Positions 43,049-51,527 are shown, counted from the stretch's first letter. The stretch is 64,000 nucleotides of DNA from Candidatus Tayloriibacteriota bacterium (GCA_016215405.1 JACRJQ010000002.1:1-64000); one strand, 5' to 3'. Translations and numbers: made by a program. Notes: generated from the letters alone by a model not told the origin.

Positions 43049-43655
43049 CTTTCGTCTCCGCTGTTATCGCATCAGAGATCTCGGCTTGCGCGAGAGGCGC
43101 CGTCTCTTCTTGCTTGCCTTCCTCGTCCGCCGCCCTCGCGAACGCTTCGAGCTCCGCCTTCGTCTTTTCGTATTCAGGGAGGTCTTCTATCTTGGATATG
43201 CCGAGATGCGCGAGGAGGTCGATCGTCGGCTTATAAGAGAATCCTCTGCCGGCTCCCTCTTTCTCGGCGATCCTTTCGATGAGCCCGCGGACGAGGAGGT
43301 TTCGGATGATGAACGATGAATTAACTCCGCGGATGTAGTCGACCTCCGATCGCTTGATCGGGCTCTTGTAGAGGATGATCGTCAAAGTCTCGAGGCCGGC
43401 TTTGCCCAAGTCCCGATACAGCTCGTCCTTCGTTAGCTTCTCGATAAGGGCAGAGACCTCAGGGGCCGTCCTCAGCTCTATCTCCTCTCCGACCCTCATG
43501 ATGCGCAGTCCGCGCGTGCCGAGAGCTGCTTCGAGCGCGGCGATAGCCGCGTCGAGCTCTTCCTTGCCGCATTCGAGCGCGGCTTGGACCTTTTTTATCG
43601 CCATGGGCTCTCCTTTCCAGAAAAGCAGGGCTTCGAGTTTGGCTTCGAGTGTCAT
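43032..43655 (-). CDS. scpB: Chromosome segregation/condensation protein ScpB
   Basis: 207 residues with two winged-helix domains (LEAKLEALLFWKGEPMAIKK; TLTIILYKSPIKRSEVDYIRG; VRGLIERI). ScpB pairs with ScpA and SMC to organise the chromosome. TATACT lies 6 bases before the ATG. scpA is encoded 0.5 kb upstream on the same strand, separated by a flavin-type gene. Confidence 0.92.
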   Translation of the reverse strand: MTLEAKLEALLFWKGEPMAIKKVQAALECGKEELDAAIAALEAALGTRGLRIMRVGEEIELRTAPEVSALIEKLTKDELYRDLGKAGLETLTIILYKSPIKRSEVDYIRGVNSSFIIRNLLVRGLIERIAEKEGAGRGFSYKPTIDLLAHLGISKIEDLPEYEKTKAELEAFARAADEEGKQEETAPLAQAEISDAITAETKDVPQS

Positions 43656-43714
43656 TGCTTGAGTATACGGTATAGGATGGCTAATTTGAAGGCGCGAGAG
43701 CTACTTTCGCTGGA

Positions 43715-44137
43715 TTAGAACCGGACTTCGAAGTTCTTCCCTTCCTTGAAGTCCGAATACCTGATCCAGGTAGGCTTTACGATGAAATACCGCTGGTCGG
43801 GAAGCTCGTGAAATTTAGCGGCGGAAGGGTTCTTGGCGATAAGAGCCTTTGCCATCTTCTCTGCTTCCTTGCCCGACAACTCCGAAGCGACGCCCTCATA
43901 TTGAACGGTCTTCTTTCCGGTGAAGGACCAGCCTATCGCAAAAGAGACGCGAGGATCCTTTTGTAAATTCGCATGCTTGCGCGATGTGTTTGAGGTTCCG
44001 AATACGATCTCAAGCCCCTTCGTCTCTGCAAAAGCGACCACCGCGCTCTCGGGCGCCCCGTCCTTTCCCACGGTCGATACCACGGCGAGCTTCTCGCCCT
44101 TTAGGAATTCTGCTATCTTCTTTCTTGGGTTTTCCAT
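43715..44137 (-). CDS. Pyridoxamine 5'-phosphate oxidase-like flavin-binding protein
   Basis: 140 residues with the FMN-binding split-barrel fold: EFLKGEKLAVVSTVGKDGAP, ESAVVAFAETKGLEIVFGTS, TSRKHANLQKDPRVSFAIGW. Small proteins of this class bind flavin, F420 or heme and reduce varied substrates. It is too short to be a full PdxH. A Shine-Dalgarno-like GGAGAG lies 9 bases before the ATG. The position between scpA and scpB does not suggest a role. Confidence 0.82.
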   Translation of the reverse strand: MENPRKKIAEFLKGEKLAVVSTVGKDGAPESAVVAFAETKGLEIVFGTSNTSRKHANLQKDPRVSFAIGWSFTGKKTVQYEGVASELSGKEAEKMAKALIAKNPSAAKFHELPDQRYFIVKPTWIRYSDFKEGKNFEVRF

Positions 44138-44168
44138 AAGATTCTCTCCTATATATGCTAATCCGAAC

Positions 44169-44888
44169 CTAATACCTCGGCACCCCGACAGACTCCGTCT
44201 CCATCTGTATATCCTCGAAATGCTTTTCCTGAGTGACGTTGATGATACCCTGCTTTACGAGCTCGAGCATGGCGAGGAAAGAGACTATGACGCTCACTTT
44301 TTCAGTCTTATGCGAATTCGTGAACTCGTTGAAGCTCACCTTGAGGCTCGCCGCGACCCGGCTCGTGAGGCTAGAGATCATCTCTTCGAGGGATATCACC
44401 TTGTCTATCACGACTTTGGGGAGGAACTCTTTTTTCGGCAAGTTAGCCAGCACGCGGCCGGCCGCCTCGAAGAGGCTCGCGACCGTCATAGACTCGTCGG
44501 GCGAGAATACGGGATCGAGCCTCCTCTCTCCTCTCGCGAAGAGATATCTTTTACCGAACAGTGGGCGTATGGCGAGCGCGAGCGCCCGCATCCTCTCATA
44601 GACCTTAAGGCGGCGCTCGAGGTCCTCGATAGAAGCCTGCTCTTCGGCGGTGAGATCGAGCGACGGCAGGAGCGATTTGGACTTTATAAGAAGAAGCGTA
44701 GAGGCGACGAGGATGAAATGGGCGCTGTCGGCGACCGGAAACTCGCTCATAGTCCTTATGTATGCGATGTAATCGTCCGCGACCTTGGCCAAAGACACGT
44801 CAGATACGAAAAGCTTCCTCTTTTCGATGAGGTCGAGGAGAAGGTCTAGAGGACCCTCGAATTTCTCTTGCTTGACGGTAAAAGTCAT
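44169..44888 (-). CDS. scpA: Chromosome segregation/condensation protein ScpA
   Basis: 239 residues of the kleisin family: N-terminal FEGPLDLLLDLIEKRKLFVS (SMC head contact) and a C-terminal winged helix (VSVIVSFLAMLELVKQGIIN). It bridges the SMC heads and binds ScpB. A TATAAT lies 13 bases before the ATG and is shared with a divergent promoter for the 44935 gene. Confidence 0.94.
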   Translation of the reverse strand: MTFTVKQEKFEGPLDLLLDLIEKRKLFVSDVSLAKVADDYIAYIRTMSEFPVADSAHFILVASTLLLIKSKSLLPSLDLTAEEQASIEDLERRLKVYERMRALALAIRPLFGKRYLFARGERRLDPVFSPDESMTVASLFEAAGRVLANLPKKEFLPKVVIDKVISLEEMISSLTSRVAASLKVSFNEFTNSHKTEKVSVIVSFLAMLELVKQGIINVTQEKHFEDIQMETESVGVPRY

Positions 44889-44934
44889 GGGGCTACGGCC
44901 AATTATAGCTAAAATGGATTATAATGTCTCTGTC

Positions 44935-45819
44935 ATGAGAAGCTTTCTCTTCGCGCACAAGTATTCTCTCTCCGCTCTCGCGGCCTTAGGCCTCGGCATC
45001 GCCGCGTACGCGCTCTACCCTTCTCAGGGCTCGGTCATGGACGCGCACTCCGCCCACAAAAAGGCCATCGCGGAGAGGCTTGCAGGCAGAGGCGTTCCCG
45101 AGATGGATCTTGATATATCGTTCGAGCACTCGAAACCCGTCGTCGCTGGAACAGGGACCTCTCTATCATGGCAGATGCGCGACAGAAAGACCGGCGAATC
45201 TGTCGTGAAATTCGAGAAGAACATGGAGAAGCTCCTCCACCTCATCGTCACGAACGATTCGCTCACCTACTTCGATCATATCCACCCGACGTTCGACGGC
45301 GGGTCATTCTCTATCGCCTACACCTTCCCCAAAGACGACGTCTACTGGCTCTACCTCGATTTCCAGCCCGTAGGATCGTCCGAGATCCAGAAGTCGTTCG
45401 TCCTGCCTGTCGGCGAACCTTCGCCCGAAGCAAAACCTTCGGACAGGTCTGTTTCCAAGGCCTTCGGCGCGTATAAAGTAGCCCTGTCGAGTACGTTTAA
45501 GGCGCGCGACATAGACCTCGCCAAATCCCACCTCACCTTTACCGTGACAGACTCGAAGACTGGAAAGCCGGTAAAGGATCTACGCCCGTATCTCGGAGCG
45601 TTCGGACATCTCGTCATGATAAACACCGCTGACCACTCCTATATACACGCGCACCCCCTCGAAGGCGTCGTTACAGACGATAGGTCGGGCCCTAACGTCG
45701 AATTCTATCCGTTTGACCTTCGCACAGGAAAGCTCGCTCCGGGAACCTATCGCCTCTTTGCTCAGTTCAATCCCCCGTCAGGTCTCTTTACGGCTGACTT
45801 CACCGTAGACATACGATGA
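44935..45819 (+). CDS. Membrane-anchored His-rich protein, possible metal (copper) handling
   Basis: 294 residues from the ATG at 44935, chosen because TATAAT (44920-44925) lies 9 bases upstream. An N-terminal helix (LSALAALGLGIAAYALYP) anchors an external region with two similar beta domains, each with a metal-site-like motif: TYFDHIHPTFDGG and HSYIHAHPLEG. The end FAQFNPPSGLFTADFTVDI recalls secreted copper-binding proteins. It is the first of three overlapping or abutting genes, the last a YcnI/DUF1775 protein linked elsewhere to copper. Metal identity is inferred. Confidence 0.7.
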   Translation: MRSFLFAHKYSLSALAALGLGIAAYALYPSQGSVMDAHSAHKKAIAERLAGRGVPEMDLDISFEHSKPVVAGTGTSLSWQMRDRKTGESVVKFEKNMEKLLHLIVTNDSLTYFDHIHPTFDGGSFSIAYTFPKDDVYWLYLDFQPVGSSEIQKSFVLPVGEPSPEAKPSDRSVSKAFGAYKVALSSTFKARDIDLAKSHLTFTVTDSKTGKPVKDLRPYLGAFGHLVMINTADHSYIHAHPLEGVVTDDRSGPNVEFYPFDLRTGKLAPGTYRLFAQFNPPSGLFTADFTVDIR

Positions 45820-46652
45820 GGACCTTCTTTGCGCTATCGCTTCTTCTCTCCCTCTTCGTCGCCCCTCTCGAAAGCGCCTCGGCGCACGTCTATCTCGAGG
45901 ATGGGCCGATGGAGGTGTTTACCCATATCGAGCCGGACGACGATCCTATCGTAGGAGCGAAAGCCGACTTCTTCTTCATCTTCTCGGATTCGACTGGGAG
46001 ATTCGACTCCTCGAACTGCGATTGCGTAGCGAGGCTCATCTCCGAAGGCGTCACCGTCTTTGAAAAGGAACTCTTCGAGATACCTGATCCTACGACGGAC
46101 TCCTTTCAGTTCACGCTGCCGAGCACGGGGATATATGACCTTGAGATAGTCGGCGCGCCGCTCGAGCCCGGCCTCTTCGAGCCCTTTGAGGTCCACAGGA
46201 TCATCCGTGCGGAAAGAGTGGTGGCAGAGCCCGTGGCAGAAGCAGAATCCTCGGGATTCTCGATGCGCTACGTCCTCTTTGGGCTTGCTGCCGCCGCGAT
46301 AGCGATCCTCTTCGCGTCTGAGAGCGCGCGATCGAGGAAAGGGAGCGCGGGTAAGGCCGTCTCGGGCGCCGTGCTCTTTATCGCGGCACTCTCTATACTG
46401 GCTATCGCTCTGCATGAGGCTCGCGCATTCGAATCCGCGCTAGATCCTCACTGCGCAGATGCGCACGAATGCTGCAGGATACAGGCCGCCGATATCTCCA
46501 CCGCTCTCGACGCGTCCGCCGCGATCACCTGCTTCGTCGAAAGGGGCGAGGACGGCGATGAGACGGGTTTTCTCGTCGATATCGCCCGCTCGATAAAGAA
46601 TAAATCGCCGCCGACGCCCGCCTCCTCTTTTTTAAAAGCGATAGATCTATAG
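45816..46652 (+). CDS. Secreted/membrane protein of the putative copper operon
   Basis: 278 residues. A signal peptide (TFFALSLLLSLFVAPLESASA) precedes a mature start HVYLEDGPMEVF, with His first as in several copper proteins. A beta domain follows (residues 25-150), then two membrane helices (YVLFGLAAAAIAILFA, GAVLFIAALSILAIALHEA) and a tail with Cys/His clusters (DPHCADAHECCR). It overlaps the upstream gene by ATGA. No family is recognised with certainty. The build suggests metal sensing or delivery at the membrane. Confidence 0.6.
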   Translation: MRTFFALSLLLSLFVAPLESASAHVYLEDGPMEVFTHIEPDDDPIVGAKADFFFIFSDSTGRFDSSNCDCVARLISEGVTVFEKELFEIPDPTTDSFQFTLPSTGIYDLEIVGAPLEPGLFEPFEVHRIIRAERVVAEPVAEAESSGFSMRYVLFGLAAAAIAILFASESARSRKGSAGKAVSGAVLFIAALSILAIALHEARAFESALDPHCADAHECCRIQAADISTALDASAAITCFVERGEDGDETGFLVDIARSIKNKSPPTPASSFLKAIDL

Positions 46653-46657
46653 AAAAT

Positions 46658-47299
46658 ATGATAAAGAAGATGATCGCGTGGACGGGAATGGCGGCTCTCG
46701 CCTTTGGCCCGCTCCTCGCGTCGGCTCACGTGACCGTAAAGCCGGCACAGGTCGGGCTCGCGGCGTTCCAGACCTTTACCGTAAGCGTCCCTAACGAAAA
46801 AGACGTGCCGACGACCGCCGTAAGGCTCGTCGTCCCCGAAGGCCTCGGACACGTGATGCCTTCAGTAAAGCCGGGCTGGCGGATTGAGGTAAAGAAAGTC
46901 TCCGTTGAAAAAGCGGAAGCTGGCCATGGAGACGAGGATGGCGACGAGCATTCGACCGCGGAGCGCGTAAGCGAGATAGTCTGGAGCGGCGGATCGATAC
47001 CCGCAGGGCAGAGAGACGAATTCACCTTCTCGGCTCAGGCGCCCGAGCGAGAGGCGGATATCGCCTGGAAGGCGTATCAGACATACGCCGGAGGCGTCGT
47101 CGTCGCTTGGGATATGGATCCTAACGCGCCTAAAGTAGAGGGCGAGGCTCATACCCCCTATTCGAAGACCAGGGTTATAAACGACCTGGCGGGATCGAAA
47201 TCGCCCGAAGGGAGCTCTGACACGACGGCGCTTAGCGTCGCCTTGGTCGCTTTGGTCCTCTCTGTCTTCGCGCTCGTAAAGACGAGGAGAGTAGCTTAG
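46658..47299 (+). CDS. YcnI-like DUF1775 protein
   Basis: 213 residues: a signal peptide ending SAHVTVKP, so that the mature protein begins with His; the DUF1775 pattern VPNEKDVPTTAVRLVVPEG and KPGWRIEV; a His/Asp/Glu-rich insert (HGDEDGDEH); and a C-terminal membrane helix (ALSVALVALVLSVFALVK) with a basic end. YcnI proteins bind Cu(II) through the N-terminal His (family knowledge). It lies 5 bases after the upstream gene and closes the operon with a terminator. Confidence 0.82.
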   Translation: MIKKMIAWTGMAALAFGPLLASAHVTVKPAQVGLAAFQTFTVSVPNEKDVPTTAVRLVVPEGLGHVMPSVKPGWRIEVKKVSVEKAEAGHGDEDGDEHSTAERVSEIVWSGGSIPAGQRDEFTFSAQAPEREADIAWKAYQTYAGGVVVAWDMDPNAPKVEGEAHTPYSKTRVINDLAGSKSPEGSSDTTALSVALVALVLSVFALVKTRRVA

Positions 47300-47317
47300 A
47301 TACGTAGATCGAAGGCG

Positions 47318-47343
47318 GCCGGCCGAGAGGCCGGCTTTCCTTT
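47318..47343 (+). terminator. Intrinsic terminator of the YcnI operon
   Basis: GCCGGCC-GAGA-GGCCGGC followed by TTTCCTTT. Confidence 0.75.
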
Positions 47344-47356
47344 GCCGCAATAAAAG

Positions 47357-47380
47357 AACCGCGCCCAGATGGGTGCGGTT
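47357..47380 (-). terminator. Terminator-like hairpin on the minus strand
   Basis: AACCGC, CCC, loop, GGG, GCGGTT, followed on the minus strand by CTTTTATT. It may end transcripts coming from the aspS side, or a short minus-strand RNA starting near a TATAAT at about 47515. Confidence 0.5.
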
Positions 47381-47659
47381 ATGAAAGTGAATGATGCGTC
47401 GTATGACTGCATCGTGAAGGGTTTCCGTGAGGAGAACCCAGGCGCAAGACTGAAGTCGAGCGCGAAAGATAAAGAACAATTCCTGATGGCGTCGCGAAGA
47501 GCGAATATACATTATAGGAACGCCAATTTGAGGCCGTGTAGTGGCTTGAAACGGACCGAAGCCCGTTTCCCGAATGTATGCTCTGTCGAGGAGCTTTGGG
47601 AGGGAGAGAAACTATCTCCTTCCCTTGATAATACTACCTCAAAACCCCTTTTCTTTCAA

Positions 47660-47770
47660 GTAAAAACACCCCACGTGATGAGGTGAAGGATGGGATGGGA
47701 CCCGTCCTTCAAGACCTTTTGAGACGGTATCCCGTCCAAAAGGTGTACTGCACCTGTAAGGTGTTTTTAC
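47660..47770 (-). repeat. Structured dispersed element, copy B (inverted relative to copy A)
   Basis: Read on the minus strand it repeats the three hairpins of 20021-20108: CACCT-TAC-AGGTG (47751-47763), the CCTTTTGGACGG stem (47714-47744) and a GAAGGA/TCCTTC stem (47685-47710). It also has an 11-bp outer pair GTAAAAACACC / GGTGTTTTTAC (47660-47670 with 47760-47770) that overlaps the first hairpin, so the two folds exclude each other. It starts 15 bases after the aspS stop. Confidence 0.7.
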
Positions 47771-47784
47771 GGCCCGATATAAGG

Positions 47785-49182
47785 CTATTTCAGAGGCTTT
47801 TTCACCGATATGCCGAGCTCGAGGAGCTGTTCGGCTGACACGTCGGACGGAGCCTTCATCATGAGGTCCCTGCCCTCTCCTGTTTTTGCGAACGCGATCA
47901 CTTCGCGGATGCTCTGCTCGTTCTCGAGTATGGTCATGAGCCTGTCGAGTCCCCAAGCGATGCCGCCGTGCGGAGGCGTTCCCGATTCGAACGCGCGGAG
48001 CATGTGCCCGTATTCCCTCTCGATCTTCTCCTCGCTGAATCCCATAATCTCGAGGACCTTCCTTAAGGCCTCCGGCCTATGGTTTCGGATAGAGCCGCCT
48101 CCGATCTCGTTTCCGTTGAGCGTGATATCGTATTGCGCCGCGACGATCTTGTCTATGTTCGTCTTCGCCATGAGGTCGCCCATGGACTCTGGCTTCGTAC
48201 CCGAGAACGGGTTGTGGGTGAACGTCCACGCGCCCTCATCCGTCTTTTCGAACATCGGAAAATCTACGATCCAAGCGAATGCGAGGAGGTCTGGGTCGTT
48301 CTTGTCCGTACGGATGTCCGGCTTGTCGGAATTATATTTCTCCATCGCCACCTTGTACGGTATCCGAGGGAAAGGGATCTCTTGGATCTTCTTGTGGGGA
48401 TAGAGCGTCTGCACTATCTCGATGAGGGCCTTTTCGTTGAGGTTCATCACGTCTTCCTCTGTCGCGAAGCTCATTTCGAGGTCCATCTGCGTGAATTCAG
48501 GCTGCCTGTCTCCGCGGGAGTCTTCGTCTCTAAAGCATCGGGCGAACTGGAAGTATCTCTCGAAACCCGCCGCCATGAGGAGCTGCTTGAACTGCTGAGG
48601 CGCCTGCGGCAGCGCGTAGAATTTGCCCTTTTCGAGCCTCGACGGGATTATGAAGTCCCTCGAACCCTCGGCTGTCGCGATGGTGAGGTTAGGCGTCTCG
48701 ATCTCGCAAAAGCCCGCCCGCTCCAGGATCTTCCTCGTGAGGAGCATTACCTTGTTCCTGTTCCTGATGTTCTTTTGCATTCGAGGCCTCCTGAGGTCGA
48801 GATAGCGGTGCGTGAGCCTCGATTCCTCTCCGATCTCGCGACCGTCGCCTCGAACGTCTATCGGAGGCGTCTGCGCCTCGTTGAGGACCGTGATGCTCAA
48901 GATCTCAAGCTCGATCGAGCCGTTCTGCTTGTCCTTTTGGACGTTCTTCTCGGGGCGAGGATTCACCTTGCCGTGCACTTCGACGACCCACTCCGGGCGC
49001 ACCCTCGAAGCCGTCTCCATAGCGGGAGATTTCGGCAGGACGACGCCCTGGACGTAGCCGGTCATATCCCTGAAATCGAGGAAGATGAGCTTGCCCTGGT
49101 CGCGTCGGACGTCGACCCAGGCCTTTATGACGGCTTCGCCGCCCTTCTTCGATTCGAGATCCTTTATGTATGTTCTTTCCAT
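47785..49182 (-). CDS. aspS: Aspartyl-tRNA synthetase, compact form without GAD domain
   Basis: 465 residues, class II. The anticodon-binding OB fold (VDVRRDQGKLIFLDFRDMTG), motif 2 FARCFRDEDSRGDRQPEFTQ, QMDLEMSF, the active-site loop and motif 3 GGIAWGLDRLM are all present. The bacterial type is about 590 residues. Here SDKPDIR is followed almost directly by FAWIVDFPMFE, so the GAD insertion of about 120 residues is missing. It charges tRNA-Asp, possibly also tRNA-Asn. Expression is controlled by the T-box leader upstream. An inverted repeat TATTAGCCTAATA just before the ATG might be a second promoter or operator. Confidence 0.94.
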   Translation of the reverse strand: MERTYIKDLESKKGGEAVIKAWVDVRRDQGKLIFLDFRDMTGYVQGVVLPKSPAMETASRVRPEWVVEVHGKVNPRPEKNVQKDKQNGSIELEILSITVLNEAQTPPIDVRGDGREIGEESRLTHRYLDLRRPRMQKNIRNRNKVMLLTRKILERAGFCEIETPNLTIATAEGSRDFIIPSRLEKGKFYALPQAPQQFKQLLMAAGFERYFQFARCFRDEDSRGDRQPEFTQMDLEMSFATEEDVMNLNEKALIEIVQTLYPHKKIQEIPFPRIPYKVAMEKYNSDKPDIRTDKNDPDLLAFAWIVDFPMFEKTDEGAWTFTHNPFSGTKPESMGDLMAKTNIDKIVAAQYDITLNGNEIGGGSIRNHRPEALRKVLEIMGFSEEKIEREYGHMLRAFESGTPPHGGIAWGLDRLMTILENEQSIREVIAFAKTGEGRDLMMKAPSDVSAEQLLELGISVKKPLK

Positions 49183-49214
49183 ACGATTTCTATTAGCCTA
49201 ATAATCTTGGGGTC

Positions 49215-49425
49215 GATCTTTCATAAAAAAGCGCCCCTTCGAATACGACTGTCGTCATATCCGCAGGGGCGATTTCATCGCGGTGCCACCCTGTTTCTTG
49301 TCCGCCTTGGGCGAACTCTTTTTGTTACCGCCATCGGGGCGATTCCGTGGGATTCTACGGCCCTTAAAGGCTTTCCTTCCCTAACCTCGCCGGCGTTACC
49401 CGGGTCATCGGTATGTCTAGATTAA
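49215..49425 (-). promoter_or_regulatory. T-box riboswitch leader of aspS
   Basis: The minus strand carries the T-box sequence AGGGTGGCACCGCG (49292-49279), matching the consensus AGGGUGGNACCGCG. CAGGG and GCG can pair with CGC and CCCTG to form the antiterminator. Its bulge UGGC fits a tRNA ending GCCA, as expected for tRNA-Asp with discriminator G. A competing terminator CGCCCCT...AGGGGCG followed by CTTTTTTAT ends at about 49220. A Stem III-like hairpin GTTCGCC-CAA-GGCGGAC precedes the antiterminator. Stem I looks short (about 49381-49420). GAC triplets at 49417-49415 and 49406-49404 are specifier candidates. Uncharged tRNA-Asp should allow read-through. Confidence 0.9.
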
Positions 49426-49435
49426 CCCGAACGAC

Positions 49436-50065
49436 TCAAATCGACAAGTTTGCTATCCGGTTCCGAACCGCCTTAGCAAGCGCTAGGTGCGCAGCCTCAT
49501 CAAGGTGGTAACCGTCTATCGCGCTCGATGATATGTGGTCGCCTGCATTCAGGAACTCGCATCCCATTTTCTCTGCGACACGCTTGAATAGCCCTGGCAG
49601 ACTCTCGAATTTCTCAGAAGCGCGCTCCATCCGCGGGTCTATCTTGCCGTCAGACGGCGTGATCACTGACGGAGGGCAGATCACCAGGATCTTCGGGGTC
49701 TCTTCCATATCCAACTCGTCGCTTTGAATGAGACCGATCGTCTCTTCGAGGTGCGAGGCTATATCCTCTGAGCTCAGGCTGTAGGTAGATTTGACGTCAT
49801 TCGTCCCGAGCATGACTATGACGAGATCGAGGGGTGCCGCGCTCTCGAGGAGGGCACGGAGGTGAGTAATGCCCGTCCGATGGGGTCTTTTCGGGTCTAG
49901 AGCGACGAACGTTCTGCCGCAGAGGCCCTCGCTTATGACCTCATATCCCTCGCCGAGGAGCTCTTGGAGAGCACCTGGCCAGCGTACGCTCTTGGGATAC
50001 CGCGCGTCGCTTCGCGGCACGTTGCCCCATGTGTTCGAATCTCCGTAGCAGAGGATGGTTTTCAC
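49436..50065 (-). CDS. GDSL/SGNH-family hydrolase
   Basis: 209 residues. The catalytic Ser is in CYGDSNTWGNVP, block III in VIVMLGTNDVKS, and the Asp/His pair in IDGYHLDEAAHLALA. No signal peptide, so it is cytoplasmic. It resembles arylesterase-like SGNH enzymes, which act on esters or acetylated sugars. The start is GTG, one base after the trpS stop, so translation is coupled. The aspS T-box begins just downstream. Confidence 0.88.
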   Translation of the reverse strand: MKTILCYGDSNTWGNVPRSDARYPKSVRWPGALQELLGEGYEVISEGLCGRTFVALDPKRPHRTGITHLRALLESAAPLDLVIVMLGTNDVKSTYSLSSEDIASHLEETIGLIQSDELDMEETPKILVICPPSVITPSDGKIDPRMERASEKFESLPGLFKRVAEKMGCEFLNAGDHISSSAIDGYHLDEAAHLALAKAVRNRIANLSI

Positions 50066-50066
50066 G

Positions 50067-51017
50067 CTAGCTTATCGTCACGCCGACATTTCTCTTCGCC
50101 CTCTCGAGCGTATCGTCCGCACTCTTCCTCGCCTGCTTAGCTCCCCTTTCGAGTATCTTGATGACTTTCTTCGGATTCTTCGCGAACTTCTCGCGGCTCT
50201 CGCGGAAGGGTTTAATGAACGCCATGAGGTCTGCGGCGAGGGCGTCTTTGAGGGCTTTGTACCTGCCTGCGTTCTCGGCGTAGAGCCTGTCGAGGTATTC
50301 CTTGTCTCGCAAGAGCTCGTGGATAGCGCGGACGTTTACGGGCACTCCGGAGCCTGAGTCTGTGACGATGGACATGACGAATTTCTTTATCTCCTCGTCG
50401 GTCGCGAATATAGAGAGCTGGTTGCCGTAGCTTTTCGACATCTTGCGGCCGTCGTTACCAGGGACGGTCTTTACGCTCTCGATGATGAGAGCGTCTGGAA
50501 GCTTGAACGTCTGCCCGAACAAGTTATTGAACTTCTGCGCCGTGTCGCGGGCATACTCGATGTGCTGCTTTTGGTCCTGCCCTACCGGTACGACGTCGGT
50601 GTCATAGAGGAGTATGTCAGCCGCCATGAGCATCGGATAGTTAAATGTGCCCACGTTTATCTCCTTGTCCTTCGCTTCGGCGTCTTTGAACGCGTGCGCG
50701 CGCATGAGGTACGGCATGGTCGTGATCGAATCGAATATCCATGCGAGCTCTGTATGCGCCGAGACGTCGGACTGCTTGAATATGACGGACTTCTTTGGAT
50801 CGAGGCCGAGCGCGAGGTAATCGGTCGCGAGCTCTAGTATCTGCGAGCGCATCTCGGGACCGTTCTGGACGCTATTGAGCGCATGATAGTCGGCGATCAT
50901 GAAATAGCAGTCGTATTGGGACTGATTGGCGACGAATTGACGTATCGCGCCGAAATAGTTGCCTATGTGGAGCTTGCCGGTAGGTTTTACGCCCGAGAGG
51001 AGTATCTTCTTTGACAT
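50067..51017 (-). CDS. trpS: Tryptophanyl-tRNA synthetase
   Basis: 316-residue class I synthetase. The HIGH-type motif is GVKPTGKLHIGNYFGAIRQF, GQDQKQHIEYARDTAQKFN follows, and KMSKS is in GRKMSKSYGNQL. Length is normal. It charges tRNA-Trp. TATCAT lies 6 bases before the ATG, so a leaderless mRNA is likely. It is co-transcribed with the GDSL hydrolase. Confidence 0.96.
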   Translation of the reverse strand: MSKKILLSGVKPTGKLHIGNYFGAIRQFVANQSQYDCYFMIADYHALNSVQNGPEMRSQILELATDYLALGLDPKKSVIFKQSDVSAHTELAWIFDSITTMPYLMRAHAFKDAEAKDKEINVGTFNYPMLMAADILLYDTDVVPVGQDQKQHIEYARDTAQKFNNLFGQTFKLPDALIIESVKTVPGNDGRKMSKSYGNQLSIFATDEEIKKFVMSIVTDSGSGVPVNVRAIHELLRDKEYLDRLYAENAGRYKALKDALAADLMAFIKPFRESREKFAKNPKKVIKILERGAKQARKSADDTLERAKRNVGVTIS

Positions 51018-51059
51018 GGAGAAATGATAGCAAGAATAAGGGTATTTTTGAAGCCGCCG

Positions 51060-51527
51060 CTAACCCATAGCGTCTATCTTGCCGAGGATATCCGCCCTCT
51101 CTACGCGGATCTTTTTTATAGGCTTCACGGCCTTTCGATTCGTGTATTCGAGTCCGCCAGGCTCCCTTTGGTAGAAGCCCTCTTTTGGAAAGATATAGAC
51201 CCATCCATAGGACCTCTCGTCTATCTGCGAGAGCGTGTTAGGGGAAGCCTGAAAGACGAGCCTATAGTCGCCGTCGCGAAATGACCATGACGCGATCCTC
51301 GTGTGGCGCCCGAGGGGGCAATTCCTCTTGCTGAAGACCGCCATAAAGACGGCATAGTCGGCCGCTTTGGCTGCGAATACGGCCGGCGGCCCGTCGTCTA
51401 CGCTCTTTCCGTCTTTGACGTTGTGCGCCTGCCTGGGATCGAGGACGTCGAGGTCCTCTCCCGATCCGTGAAAGACGAACCCGCCGTCTCTTTCTAGCCT
51501 GTAAAGCTCTATGCGCGCGGGAGACAT
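51060..51527 (-). CDS. Hypothetical protein with ADP-ribosyltransferase-like pattern
   Basis: 155 residues. FVFHGSGEDLDVLDPRQAHN followed by PPAVFAAKAADYAVFMAVF resembles the HGT...VFAT...A pattern of small ADP-ribosyltransferase-like proteins, but only weakly, and no full catalytic set can be named. The second half is beta-rich (YRLVFQASPNTLSQI, YGWVYIFPKEGFYQRE) and ends with basic residues. It follows a membrane protein gene by 16 bases on the same strand. The function is unknown. Confidence 0.55.
   Translation of the reverse strand: MSPARIELYRLERDGGFVFHGSGEDLDVLDPRQAHNVKDGKSVDDGPPAVFAAKAADYAVFMAVFSKRNCPLGRHTRIASWSFRDGDYRLVFQASPNTLSQIDERSYGWVYIFPKEGFYQREPGGLEYTNRKAVKPIKKIRVERADILGKIDAMG

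Noticed and set aside
47369..47686. 105-codon plus-strand frame downstream of the YcnI operon
   Set aside because: It begins at a terminator hairpin, has no -10 box or Shine-Dalgarno, and its end runs into the dispersed repeat. The region is better explained as intergenic.
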